Source: Ruegeria lacuscaerulensis ITI-1157 (GTDB taxonomy: Bacteria > Pseudomonadota > Alphaproteobacteria > Rhodobacterales > Rhodobacteraceae). From it: a stretch of DNA of 64,000 bases. The position numbers and the translations under genes were made by a program. The notes under the pieces were generated by a model. It saw nothing but the letters and a program-made list of their open reading frames with translations. It ran no database searches and was not told the DNA's origin. This document shows, one piece after another, positions 43,743 through 52,376 of this stretch; position 1 is the first letter of the stretch; every line of letters begins with the position of its first letter. Where the stretch lies: contig GG704596.1 in the NCBI GenBank assembly GCA_000161775.1, positions 616,631 to 680,630 of the forward strand, given 5' to 3'.

Positions 43743-44676
43743 CGGCGCTTTTCCTTCGATGCTTCTTGTCCTCGACCGGCACGGTGGCCGGGTCCGCGTC
43801 GCGCAGCAGCCGGTTCTCGCCCGACAGGCAGACGAAACGTTGGCCGCGCATCCGGCCGATCAGGGTCAGGCCGACCTCGCGCGCGATTTCGACGCCCCAG
43901 GCGGTAAAACCCGATCGCGAAGCCAGAACCGGGATGCCCATCATCGCCGTCTTGATCACCATTTCCGAGGTCAGCCGCCCGGTGGTGTACAGGATCTTGT
44001 CGCCGGCCGCCTCGCCCTCGGACAGCATCCAGCCGGCGATCTTGTCCACCGCGTTGTGGCGGCCCACGTCCTCCATATAGACCAGCGGGCGGTTTTCGCG
44101 GCACAGAACCGTGCCGTGGATCGCCCCGGCCTGCAGGTACAGCGACGGCGTGCGGTTGATCTTGGCCGCCAGATCATACAGCCACGAGGTGCGCACCTGT
44201 TCCTGCGGCAGGCGCACGCCTTCCAGCCCCTCCATCATGTCGCCGAACACCGTGCCCACCGCGCAGCCGCTGGTTCGGGTCTTTTTCTTCAGCTTGTCCT
44301 CGTACGAGGTTTCGCGGGCGGTACGCACCACCACGGTTTCCAGATCGTCGTCGTAATCGACACGCGTGATCTCGTCATCGGGGCGCAACATGCCCTGGTT
44401 GCGCAAAAAGCCCAGCGCCAGGTATTCTGGGTAGTCGCCGATGGTCATGGCCGTCACGATCTCCTGTGAATTGAGGAAGATCGTCAACGGGCGCTCCTCG
44501 ACCACCGAGATGCGGCTGACCTCGCCGTTCTGGTCCACCCCCTCGACCGCGCGGGTCAACCGCGCCGCACCGGGATCGGGGGCGATGATGTATTCCGACA
44601 GATCGGTTTCGGTGGCCAATTGCAACCCTCTCTCTGACCCGCTACTGCTGCGCAGACCACCATAGGATCTAGCCAT
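43732..44676 (-). CDS. fdhD: Formate dehydrogenase sulfurtransferase FdhD
   Basis: The 314-residue protein carries sulfur from IscS to the Mo-bisMGD cofactor of formate dehydrogenase. Family blocks are ERPLTIFLN, TIGDYPEYLALGFL, VYMEDVGRHNAVDKI and TGRLTSEMV. The Cys loop reads TSGCAVG: C138 is present, but the second Cys of the E. coli CxxC is Gly141. The ATG at 44676 has a perfect GGAGG and overlaps the divergent azlC ATG on the other strand. Confidence 0.94.
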   Translation of the reverse strand: MARSYGGLRSSSGSERGLQLATETDLSEYIIAPDPGAARLTRAVEGVDQNGEVSRISVVEERPLTIFLNSQEIVTAMTIGDYPEYLALGFLRNQGMLRPDDEITRVDYDDDLETVVVRTARETSYEDKLKKKTRTSGCAVGTVFGDMMEGLEGVRLPQEQVRTSWLYDLAAKINRTPSLYLQAGAIHGTVLCRENRPLVYMEDVGRHNAVDKIAGWMLSEGEAAGDKILYTTGRLTSEMVIKTAMMGIPVLASRSGFTAWGVEIAREVGLTLIGRMRGQRFVCLSGENRLLRDADPATVPVEDKKHRRKSADGS

Positions 44677-45391
44677 GGCAACCTCCACATCCAAGTCATA
44701 CTATTGGAAGGGTTTTCGCGACGGGACCCCGTTCGTCTTCGTGGCGGTGCCTTTCGGCACCCTGTTCGGCGTCTTCGCGACCGAGGCCGGGCTGAACATC
44801 GTGCAGACCATGGCCTTTACCTCGACCGTGTTCGCCGGCGCCGCGCAGTTCGCCGCCCTGCAACTGCTGCAGGACGGAACGCCCACTGCGATCATCCTGA
44901 TCTCGGCCCTGGCGGTGAACCTGCGGATGGCGATGTACTCGGCCTCGCTGACGCCCTATCTGGGCGCGGCGCCGCTGTGGCAGCGCGCCTTCGCCGCCTA
45001 TCTGACGGTGGACCAGTCCTATGCCTGCTCGATCGTACAGTTTGAGAAGGAACCCGGCATGACCGTCGCCCAGCGCATGGCGTATTTCGTAGGATCTGTC
45101 ACGCCGATCACGCCGCTCTGGATCCTGGCCACCTATCTGGGCGCGGTTCTGGGCACGCGAATTCCCGAAAGCTGGGCCCTGGATTTCGCCCTGCCGATCA
45201 CCTTTCTGGCGATGATCGGCCCGATGATGCGCACCCCGGCCCATGTGGTCGCGGCGCTGGTGGCCATCATCGTATCGCTGCTGTGCGCGGGGGTGCCGTA
45301 CAATCTGGGCCTGCTGATCGCGGGCTGCGCGGGCATGATCGCCGGGGCGCAGGCCGAGGTGATTCTTGACCGTAGAAAGGCCCTGTCATGA
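44675..45391 (+). CDS. azlC: Branched-chain amino acid exporter, large subunit
   Basis: The 238-residue membrane protein has about seven TM helices and the AzlC start GFRDGTPFVFVAVPFGTLFG, then AAQFAALQLL and NLRMAMYSASL. With AzlD it exports branched-chain amino acids or analogues. Its ATG sits in the same CCATGG as the fdhD start. AGGA is upstream, inside fdhD. Confidence 0.93.
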   Translation: MATSTSKSYYWKGFRDGTPFVFVAVPFGTLFGVFATEAGLNIVQTMAFTSTVFAGAAQFAALQLLQDGTPTAIILISALAVNLRMAMYSASLTPYLGAAPLWQRAFAAYLTVDQSYACSIVQFEKEPGMTVAQRMAYFVGSVTPITPLWILATYLGAVLGTRIPESWALDFALPITFLAMIGPMMRTPAHVVAALVAIIVSLLCAGVPYNLGLLIAGCAGMIAGAQAEVILDRRKALS

Positions 45392-45720
45392 CCGCGCCCG
45401 ATCCGATCACCATCTGGACCATCATCGCCGGGCTGGCGATCGGCAGCTACGGCCTGCGTTTCGTCTTCATCGGCCTGATCGGAGACCGGCCCATGCCGCC
45501 GTGGCTGCTGCGGCATCTGCGCTATACCGCGGCTGCGATTCTGCCGGCGCTGATTGCGCCGCTGGTGGTCTGGCCGACCGCGACGGGCGGCCAGCCCGAC
45601 CTGCCCCGCATGTCGGCCGCGGTGGTCGCGCTGAGCGTGGGGCTGATCACCCGCAACGTGCTGGCCGCGATTTTTGCCGGGGCCGGCACGCTGTACGGAA
45701 TGCTCTACCTATTGGGCTGA
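45388..45720 (+). CDS. azlD: Branched-chain amino acid exporter, small subunit
   Basis: The 110-residue protein has four TM helices and the AzlD features SYGLRFVFIGLIGDR and LRYTAAAILPALIAP. Its ATG overlaps the azlC stop by four bases; the two form one transporter. Confidence 0.93.
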   Translation: MTAPDPITIWTIIAGLAIGSYGLRFVFIGLIGDRPMPPWLLRHLRYTAAAILPALIAPLVVWPTATGGQPDLPRMSAAVVALSVGLITRNVLAAIFAGAGTLYGMLYLLG

Positions 45721-46341
45721 GGCGGTCTCGATCTGATTGAGCGCGGCATTGTTCGCGGCCAACCCGGCCTGCAGATCGGCGCTGTCATTTTCCCGGTATT
45801 CCGTCGTGACGACGCCCGGAATCTGCCCGAACTGATCGGACAGCTTGACCGGGTAGAAGGTGGTCTTGATCTGCTCGAACCCCGGCACCTGCTGCAGCAG
45901 CCGCGCGGTCGAGTTGGCGCAATAGGCCCCCGGAACCGGGCCCGACTGCTTGGCCAGTTGATAGGCGATCTCGGCCTGTTGGGGGGTCACCTGGATGGTC
46001 TGGATGCGCGCATAATGCGTCTCACGCGCGTGCGAACTGCGATAGGCACGCTCGACCGCGGGGGTGATGCCGTACAGAACGTCATCCTTGATCGGCACCA
46101 CATCGGCACGGAACGACCCGGCCGGATCGAAGATCACCCGCTCGCTGGCGCTAATCATCAGCGAAGTGTGCGCGCCGGACCCTGTGCGCGTGTTGATCAT
46201 CGTATAGAGCGTCAGCGACGGCGGGCCCGGATGCCGGTAGGACCGCGCCACGATCTCGGCCATATCGGCCTGCGGGCGCTGCGAGCCGGTACAGCCCGCC
46301 ACCGCAACCGCCAGCAGGCAGGCGATCAAAATCCGCAACAT
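45709..46341 (-). CDS. Lipoprotein with possible papain-like (NlpC/P60-type) fold
   Basis: The 210-residue product has a lipoprotein signal with lipobox VAGC (Cys at 17). The mature part has GSGAHTSLMISASERVIFDP and, 90 residues later, GAYCANSTARLL: a His followed by a Cys-Ala-Asn-Ser, the order expected for circularly permuted papain-like hydrolases. This is a pattern match only. The start at 46341 is chosen over a TTG at 46368. It follows the cytochrome oxidase subunit gene by 16 bases. Confidence 0.75.
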   Translation of the reverse strand: MLRILIACLLAVAVAGCTGSQRPQADMAEIVARSYRHPGPPSLTLYTMINTRTGSGAHTSLMISASERVIFDPAGSFRADVVPIKDDVLYGITPAVERAYRSSHARETHYARIQTIQVTPQQAEIAYQLAKQSGPVPGAYCANSTARLLQQVPGFEQIKTTFYPVKLSDQFGQIPGVVTTEYRENDSADLQAGLAANNAALNQIETASAQ

Positions 46342-46357
46342 GCCGGTCGTAGCTGGA

Positions 46358-46492
46358 TCAGGCCGCAAAGATCGCGAGGAACAGAAGGATGAAAAAGATC
46401 ACCGCCACAGACCAAGTGGTGAACTTGACGAAACCGTTGAAGGTTTTGGTCTGTTCGGTGATGTCCATCTCGCCGTGCTTGTAGTCAGCCAT
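46358..46492 (-). CDS. aa3-type cytochrome c oxidase subunit IV
   Basis: The 44-residue protein MADYKHGEMDITEQTKTFNG ends in a single TM helix (SVAVIFFILLFLAIFAA). This is the standard form of the small subunit IV of alphaproteobacterial aa3 oxidases, as first seen in Paracoccus. Catalytic subunits are not in this window. Confidence 0.88.
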   Translation of the reverse strand: MADYKHGEMDITEQTKTFNGFVKFTTWSVAVIFFILLFLAIFAA

Positions 46493-46560
46493 GTGTCCAA
46501 GAATCCCAATTCGCGTGTTTGGTCGTTTGGATAAATGATATTTTCCGCCCTGTCACCACG

Positions 46561-47145
46561 TCAATCGCGCGCAGGGGTACGTTCCTGGTCCTGCGCCGGC
46601 GATCCTGCGGCAAAGATCGAACAGTCCGGGTAGCCAAACCCCCAGCGCCACGGCAGCCCGGTGCAGGGACCGCCGCCGAAACGCACCACCATGTACATCG
46701 CCTCGGCGGTGATCGACATGGCCGAGATCACCTGCTGAGGCGTCATGTCATAGCGGGCGGCATAGTCCTGGGCCTGAGCGACCCCGAAATCCTTGACGCA
46801 TTGGCGCAAGGCCCGGTCGGCGGCGAGACGCGCGTCAAAGCTGGCCTCGGGCGTCACCGCCCCGCCCGCATCGTGATAGGCGCGGTCGTGGGTCACACAG
46901 CAGGATTCCCACGGCGGGTGTGCCTCGTAGACCGCGGCGAAGCTGGGAAAGGTGTCGGCGACCAGCCGCCAGCTGGCCGACATGCCGCCCGAACAGCCGT
47001 CGCTTTCGAACGGCGTCAGCGATTGCCCCGCCGATTGCGACATCAACGCCCGATGCGCCGGCAGTTCCACACTGCGCATCACGTCCTGCGCGGCGACTGG
47101 CAGGGGCAGGCAAGCCAGAAGCGGCCACAGCTTAAGGGCTTGCAT
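46561..47145 (-). CDS. Secreted phospholipase A2-like protein
   Basis: The 194-residue protein has a Sec signal (LKLWPLLACLPLPVAAQ) and a PLA2-type signature: SDGCSGG (48-54) resembling the Ca2+ loop, then SCCVTHDRAYHDAGG with the CCxxHD core (Cys82, Cys83, His86, Asp87) and a following AAD Asp near 110. Seven Cys in all. The motif predicts hydrolysis of phospholipid acyl esters outside the cytoplasm. It overlaps the GDPD gene by 14 bases, so both are co-translated. Activity is not demonstrated. Confidence 0.8.
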   Translation of the reverse strand: MQALKLWPLLACLPLPVAAQDVMRSVELPAHRALMSQSAGQSLTPFESDGCSGGMSASWRLVADTFPSFAAVYEAHPPWESCCVTHDRAYHDAGGAVTPEASFDARLAADRALRQCVKDFGVAQAQDYAARYDMTPQQVISAMSITAEAMYMVVRFGGGPCTGLPWRWGFGYPDCSIFAAGSPAQDQERTPARD

Positions 47146-48982
47146 CGCGCATCGCCTCGGTATCGACCGACAGGCCAAAGGTCGTGGCCAACCACAGCAG
47201 CAGCCTCTCGCCCGGCTCCATCTCGGCGCGAACTCGCAGCACTTCACGCGCCATGGCGGGGCGGTCGGTGATCAGACCATCGACACCCATCGAGGCCATC
47301 GACGACATCTGCAGCGGGTCGTTCACCGTCCAGACATAGATATCCTTGCCCGCGTCATGGACCCGCCGGACCAGCCCCGGCGTGACCATCCCGGCATTCA
47401 CCGCGACGAAATCGCCCTCCAGCCCGGTCAGATCGCCCACCGCCGTCGCGGCCAGAACGCCGGCGCGCCAGTCCGGGCGCAACGCTTTCATCTTCTGCAC
47501 CGCCGGGTATTTGAGCGACATCGTGGCGATGTCCTTCTCCATCCCAAACTCTTCAACGATGGCGGCCACGCGGTTTTCCAGATCCACGTCATGGCCATAG
47601 TATTTCAATTCGATGATGACTTTGGATTTGCCCTTCGCGGCCTTCAGAACCTCGCGCAGGGTCGGGGTGCGCTGATCGGCATATTGAGGCCCGAACCAGC
47701 TGCCGATGTCGATCTGCGACACATCCTCCATCGTGGCTTCCCAGACCTTCGTATTGACCCCGCCCAGCTTCATGAAGTCGCTGTCATGGGCCACGATCAC
47801 CTCGCCGTCGGCACTTTCCTGTACGTCGATCTCGACCCAGTCGGCCCCGTCTTCGATGGCCTTCAGAACCGCAGCCATCGTGTTTTCCGGCCGCACCGCC
47901 GCCGCGCCCCTGTGGCCGATTACCTCGGCATGATCGGGTGCCGATATCCGGTCCAGCACGTTCTGGCTGAACCAGATCCCGGCCAACAGGGCCACAACGG
48001 CGGCGGCGACGGTCATCAGAACCGGGGCGCGCAGATTTCCGGCTGTAGGATGGGGAAGCTCTGCCGCTCGGGGTTCAAAAAACCCATCCAGCAGAACCGC
48101 CAGCGCGCCCAACGCCACCGCCGCCAGCACCAATCCGGCCAGAGACCACAGCCCGGCCACCAGCAGGCTGAGCGTCAGGGCAAACCGCAGGTTCGTGCCC
48201 TGTTCCAGTGGGACAAGGTAAAACAGCAGGCTGGCCACGGCGGCAATCAGCGCAGCAATCGCCAAACGTACGACCAGCCACAGTGCCAGTTCGATCTTCA
48301 ACCGGCCGCGTTTGCCGTCCATTCGCCGGGCGCTTTCGGCAAAGGCGTCCGAGGGCGCAATCCCCTCGAACAGCACCAGATGCAGGGCCAGTGCCCAGGC
48401 CGACAGGCGGCGGATCAGCACCCAGGCCAGAGCCAGCACCACCAGCCCGATCAGCGCGACGGCCACCTGGAAGGCGGGCGGATGGAAGGTCAGGTAATAG
48501 TTGATGTCGTATTCCGTCAGCGTCCACCACGCGATCAGGCCCGCGACCGCCACGAAGGGCACCGCCAGAACGAGAACCCGCAGAATGAACCGTACCGCGA
48601 AGGAAAACAGCGTCGGCAGGCGCGACAGGATCAACCGCAGCGCCGACCCGCCGGCCCGCCATGGGTCGCCTTCGCCCATCCGCAGCGATCCGGCCATGAC
48701 CGAAAAGACAAACACCTCGGCCAACAGGAACAGGCCCAGAACCACGACCGCAGCGACGAAACCCACGGGCGACAGAATAAACATCGCGATGTCCTGATCG
48801 GTCAGCGCTGTTTGATCGGACAGCATCACCGCGAGGTTCACGGTAAAGGCCACGCCGGGTGCGATCAGCGCGATCAGCAGCAGACGCACCGCCAGATAGA
48901 TGGGAACAAAGGTCCGGCGCCGGGCCCAAGCCCCGCGATAGGCATCTGTTACGGTTGAGAAATGTGACACGCCGGCCCCCAT
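47132..48982 (-). CDS. GDPD with N-terminal membrane domain
   Basis: The 616-residue protein joins about seven TM helices (residues 20 to 335, GPDPase membrane domain) to a C-terminal glycerophosphodiester phosphodiesterase barrel: VIGHRGAAAVRPENT, VEIDVQESADG and VIVAHD give the catalytic His, Glu, Asp and His. It cleaves glycerophosphodiesters to glycerol-3-phosphate and alcohol. With the PLA2-like protein it could form a phospholipid-degradation unit. Start at 48982 is provisional; a GTG four codons later has a better GGGGG site. Confidence 0.9.
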   Translation of the reverse strand: MGAGVSHFSTVTDAYRGAWARRRTFVPIYLAVRLLLIALIAPGVAFTVNLAVMLSDQTALTDQDIAMFILSPVGFVAAVVVLGLFLLAEVFVFSVMAGSLRMGEGDPWRAGGSALRLILSRLPTLFSFAVRFILRVLVLAVPFVAVAGLIAWWTLTEYDINYYLTFHPPAFQVAVALIGLVVLALAWVLIRRLSAWALALHLVLFEGIAPSDAFAESARRMDGKRGRLKIELALWLVVRLAIAALIAAVASLLFYLVPLEQGTNLRFALTLSLLVAGLWSLAGLVLAAVALGALAVLLDGFFEPRAAELPHPTAGNLRAPVLMTVAAAVVALLAGIWFSQNVLDRISAPDHAEVIGHRGAAAVRPENTMAAVLKAIEDGADWVEIDVQESADGEVIVAHDSDFMKLGGVNTKVWEATMEDVSQIDIGSWFGPQYADQRTPTLREVLKAAKGKSKVIIELKYYGHDVDLENRVAAIVEEFGMEKDIATMSLKYPAVQKMKALRPDWRAGVLAATAVGDLTGLEGDFVAVNAGMVTPGLVRRVHDAGKDIYVWTVNDPLQMSSMASMGVDGLITDRPAMAREVLRVRAEMEPGERLLLWLATTFGLSVDTEAMRDASP

Positions 48983-49002
48983 TGAATGCTGAATTCATTC
49001 AA
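48982..49002. promoter_or_regulatory. Inverted repeat at the GDPD start
   Basis: TTGAATG (48982-48988) and CATTCAA (48996-49002) are a perfect 7-base inverted repeat with a 7-base spacer, AT-rich against the local background and directly at the GDPD start codon. It could be an operator. It does not match the Pho box. Confidence 0.35.
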
Positions 49003-49034
49003 GGCCGCTCAGATGCCGATTGCAAGCGTGGCGC

Positions 49035-49490
49035 TCAGCTTTCCTCAAGCTTGGCCGCGAGGCGGAAGCCGATCCGGTTGGCGGGCTTGTCCTCGACCGT
49101 TTTGGGCAGGGCGCGCAGCATGACGTTCAGCTGGCTGACATGCTGCACCAGCTGGGTGCGTGCGCCTGAACCGTCCGAGCCGTAAAAGGTGATCACGTCG
49201 GGGTCGAAATATCCCATCCCCTCGATCCGCATCACCCCGGCGTCACCGCCGGTAAAGCCCATGGCGACCTCGTGATCGGCATCGAGGGTTTGCTCGAAAT
49301 TCTGGATGTACAGGATCAGCCGTTCATACGCCCATTGGGCGGGGCTTTTGCTGTCGACCGGCTGGCGCAGGGGTTCGGGCAGATCCTTGGTGCCCGACGT
49401 GCTGTCCGGGTCGGCATGCACCTCATAGCACCGGGGCAGAGCTGCGGCCTCGGCAACTTCGGCCGAAGTTTCGATCTTGTCCTGCATCAT
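49035..49490 (-). CDS. DUF6173 family protein
   Basis: The 151-residue soluble protein matches the roseobacter-type DUF6173 pattern: PAQWAYERLILYIQNFEQTL, GDAGVMRIEGMGYFDPDVI and QLVQHVSQLNVMLRALP, ending in IGFRLAAKLEE. Function unknown. It starts one base after the MBL stop, so it belongs to the same transcript. Two adjacent ATGs (49490, 49487) follow AAGGTTGAG. Confidence 0.8.
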   Translation of the reverse strand: MMQDKIETSAEVAEAAALPRCYEVHADPDSTSGTKDLPEPLRQPVDSKSPAQWAYERLILYIQNFEQTLDADHEVAMGFTGGDAGVMRIEGMGYFDPDVITFYGSDGSGARTQLVQHVSQLNVMLRALPKTVEDKPANRIGFRLAAKLEES

Positions 49491-49491
49491 C

Positions 49492-50538
49492 TCAACCTTT
49501 GCGCTGATACACCCATGCGCCGTCCTCACGGCGCGCCCGGGTCACGGCTCCAGTGTGATAAAGATGGTTCAGATGCGCAACCGCCTCGACCAGCGCAAGC
49601 CCGTATTCGCCGTCGCGGATGGGACGTTTGAACAGGGTCACGAAACAATCCGACGCCGCCTTGGGCGCGTCCAGATCGTCCAGCAGGCGTGCAAGAGCGC
49701 CGTGATGGTTCTCGATCAGTTGCTTCATGCGGATCGGCAGACCGACAAAGGGCAGCTTGTGCCCCGGCAGCACCACCTGATCGGGCCGCGCCAGCTGTTG
49801 CAGGCGCTCGCAGGCCTCCAGCCAGTCGGACACCGGGTCGGCCATCGGTTCGGTGGCATAGACGCCCAGGTTCGGGCTGATCGAGCTGAGGATCTGGTCG
49901 CCCGAGATCACCAGGTTGTCGTCGCGGCTCCAGAACGTGGCGTGTTCGGGGGCATGGCCATTGCCCATATGTACGTCCCAGTCCCGCCCGCCCATGCGGA
50001 TCACGTCGCCCTGCTTGATGCGGACAAAGCCCAGAGGCATCGGATGGACCGTGTCGGCAAAGTTGAAGGGTCGCTCGGACATGCGCTTGGCCAGGATCTC
50101 GGGGGCCATGCCGGCGCTACGGTAGAACTCCAGCGTCTCTTCCGGCCAGCTCTCCTGCACGTCCAGCGTCAGCATTCGCGCGAACAGCCATGCGGTGCGG
50201 CTCGAGACCAGATCGGCGCCGTGCTCCGACTGGAACCACCCGGCATTGCCGACGTGATCGGGGTGGTGATGCGTAACCACCACTCGAGTCACCGGTTTGC
50301 CCGCAAGCGGCCCGGCCATCAGGTCGGACCACAGGCCGCGCGTCTTTTTCGATGAAATCCCGGTGTCGATCACCGTCCAGCCATCGCCGTCATCCAGCGC
50401 GTAGACGTTGACGTGGTCCAGCGCCATCGGCAGCGGCAGGCGCATCCACAGCACGCCCTCGGCGATTTCGGTGGCCTGTCCGGGCGCGGGCGGCTCGGGC
50501 CAGGGATGGCGAAACGCCGGAGGCCGTGCGCCGTCCAT
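49492..50538 (-). CDS. MBL-fold metallohydrolase
   Basis: The 348-residue protein has the metallo-beta-lactamase fold: THHHPDHVG (dinuclear zinc site), GHAPEHATF, VISGDQIL and PGHKLPF with the later His. A C-terminal winged-helix-like domain is typical of LACTB2-like thioester or hydroxyacyl hydrolases. The ATG overlaps the stop of the acyl-CoA dehydrogenase (TGATG), so a role in the same acyl-CoA pathway is likely. Confidence 0.9.
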   Translation of the reverse strand: MDGARPPAFRHPWPEPPAPGQATEIAEGVLWMRLPLPMALDHVNVYALDDGDGWTVIDTGISSKKTRGLWSDLMAGPLAGKPVTRVVVTHHHPDHVGNAGWFQSEHGADLVSSRTAWLFARMLTLDVQESWPEETLEFYRSAGMAPEILAKRMSERPFNFADTVHPMPLGFVRIKQGDVIRMGGRDWDVHMGNGHAPEHATFWSRDDNLVISGDQILSSISPNLGVYATEPMADPVSDWLEACERLQQLARPDQVVLPGHKLPFVGLPIRMKQLIENHHGALARLLDDLDAPKAASDCFVTLFKRPIRDGEYGLALVEAVAHLNHLYHTGAVTRARREDGAWVYQRKG

Positions 50539-52241
50539 CACGCGGCCAGTTCGTCGGCGCTGAGCGCGAACAGGTCTCCGGATCCGATCTGTGCCTGATC
50601 CAGAAGGCCCGCGTATTCCGGCAGGCGCGCGGTGATATAGTACCGCGCCAGCTTGGCACGCGGACCATCCGGATCGGCCAAAGCGGCGATCAGGTGGTAA
50701 TGCGCGCCCAGCACGCGGGCAAAGGCGTTCAGATAGGCCACGGCCCCGGCAAAGCGGTTGTTCATGTCCTCTTGCGCCACCAGCCACTCGGTCGCCTCGC
50801 GCAGGGATTCGGTCGCCTCCCATACCGGGCCGGCCAGCTCGGGCACGGTGGCGCGGGCGCGCTCGGCGTGATCTTCGATCTCGTCCAGCAGGCGGGCGGC
50901 GGCTTCGCCCCCGTCCATCATCTTGCGGCCGACAAGGTCCATGGCCTGAATGCCGTTGGTCCCCTCGTAGATCGCGGTCACGCGGACATCGCGGTAATAC
51001 TGCGCGGCGCCGGTTTCCTCGATATATCCCATGCCGCCATGCACCTGCAGGCCGGTTTCGGCCACGCGCATGCCGGTCTGGGTGCCGAAGGCCTTGCAGA
51101 TCGGCGTCAGCAGGGCCGCCCGCGCGGCCCAGTCGGCGTTGCCGGTGGCCTTGGCCATGTCGGTGGCCGCGGCATTGGCCAGCATGATCGCACGGGCGGC
51201 GAACAGGTCGGCCCGCATGTCCATCAGCATCCGGCGCACATCGGCATGATCGATGATCGTGCCCGAAGGCGTCTTGCCCTGCTTGCGTTCCAGCGCATAG
51301 GCCAGCGCGTGCTGATAGGCGCCCTCGGCCGCGCCTACGCCCTGCCCACCGACGCCGAGACGCGCGTTGTTCATCATGGTGAACATGGCGGCCATGCCCT
51401 TGTGTTCCTGGCCAACCAGCCAGCCCTTGGCGCCGTCATACTGCATCACGCAGGTGGGCGAACCGTGCAGGCCCATCTTATGTTCCAGCGACACCACCTT
51501 CAGGTCATTGGCCACGCCCGGATTGCCGTTTTCATCGGGGATGAACTTGGGCACCAGGAACAGGGAAATCCCCTTGGTCCCCGGCGCGCCATCGGGCAGA
51601 CGGGCCAGAACCAGGTGGCAGACATTCTCGCAGAAGTCATTGTCGCCCCACGAGATGTAGATCTTCTGCCCGGTCACCGAATAGGTGCCGTCACCGTTCG
51701 GTTCAGCCTTGGACGTCAGCGCGCCCACATCCGACCCGGCCTGCGGTTCGGTCAGGTTCATCGTGCCCGACCATTCGCCCGACATCAGTTTGGGCAGGTA
51801 CAGCGCCTTGAGCTCTTCGCTGGCGTGGTGTTCCAGCGCCTCGATCTGACCCTGGCTCATCAGCGGGGCCAGCTGCAGCGACAGGCAGGCGGCGCTCATC
51901 ATCTCGTTCACGGCGGTGGTCACGGTCATGGGCAGGCCCATGCCGCCATATTCCGGGTCGCCGCTCATGCCGATCCAGCCACCCTCGGCGATCGCCTTCC
52001 AGCCATCGGCATAGCCGGGCGAGGTCCGCAAAACCCCGTTTTCCAGCCGCGCGGGGTGCAGATCGCCGGGGCGCTGCAGGGGGGCCATCACCTCTTCGCA
52101 CATCTTGCCGGCCTCGGTCAGGATGGCGCTGACCACGTCCGGGGTGGCCTCGGCGAATTTCTCGGTCGCGGCGACGTCCTTGAAGCCCACGACGTGGTCC
52201 AAAAGAAACTCGTAATCGGAAATAGGCGCGCTATATGGCAT
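50538..52241 (-). CDS. Acyl-CoA dehydrogenase, DmdC-like
   Basis: The 567-residue FAD enzyme is longer than classic acyl-CoA dehydrogenases and has the C-terminal extension of the 3-methylmercaptopropionyl-CoA dehydrogenase (DmdC) group. MNLTEPQAGSD and GQKIYISWGDND bind FAD and substrate; YEGTNGIQAMDL contains the catalytic Glu. DmdC oxidises MMPA-CoA in the DMSP demethylation pathway; roseobacters carry several paralogues, and some act on other short acyl-CoAs, so substrate is open. The ATG at 52241 is preferred to a GTG at 52292. Confidence 0.92.
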   Translation of the reverse strand: MPYSAPISDYEFLLDHVVGFKDVAATEKFAEATPDVVSAILTEAGKMCEEVMAPLQRPGDLHPARLENGVLRTSPGYADGWKAIAEGGWIGMSGDPEYGGMGLPMTVTTAVNEMMSAACLSLQLAPLMSQGQIEALEHHASEELKALYLPKLMSGEWSGTMNLTEPQAGSDVGALTSKAEPNGDGTYSVTGQKIYISWGDNDFCENVCHLVLARLPDGAPGTKGISLFLVPKFIPDENGNPGVANDLKVVSLEHKMGLHGSPTCVMQYDGAKGWLVGQEHKGMAAMFTMMNNARLGVGGQGVGAAEGAYQHALAYALERKQGKTPSGTIIDHADVRRMLMDMRADLFAARAIMLANAAATDMAKATGNADWAARAALLTPICKAFGTQTGMRVAETGLQVHGGMGYIEETGAAQYYRDVRVTAIYEGTNGIQAMDLVGRKMMDGGEAAARLLDEIEDHAERARATVPELAGPVWEATESLREATEWLVAQEDMNNRFAGAVAYLNAFARVLGAHYHLIAALADPDGPRAKLARYYITARLPEYAGLLDQAQIGSGDLFALSADELAA

Positions 52242-52376
52242 GGTTTCCCCCGGAAATCCTGTGTTGGTCGCATTGTCGGGCTTGGCTTCCACGGCCCGCG
52301 TCGGTATTCATCCAAGCTTGTTCGATTACCTATCCGTCCGCCTGTTGCAAGCAACCAAAACGCCGCGTCACCAGCC

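Noticed and set aside
46952-48958. 668-codon plus-strand frame opposite the GDPD gene
   Set aside because: Antisense shadow; the minus strand encodes a full GDPD with catalytic motifs.
50526-52376. Long 5' extension of the sua5 frame
   Set aside because: Antisense to the DmdC-like gene; the family N-terminus begins at 52377.
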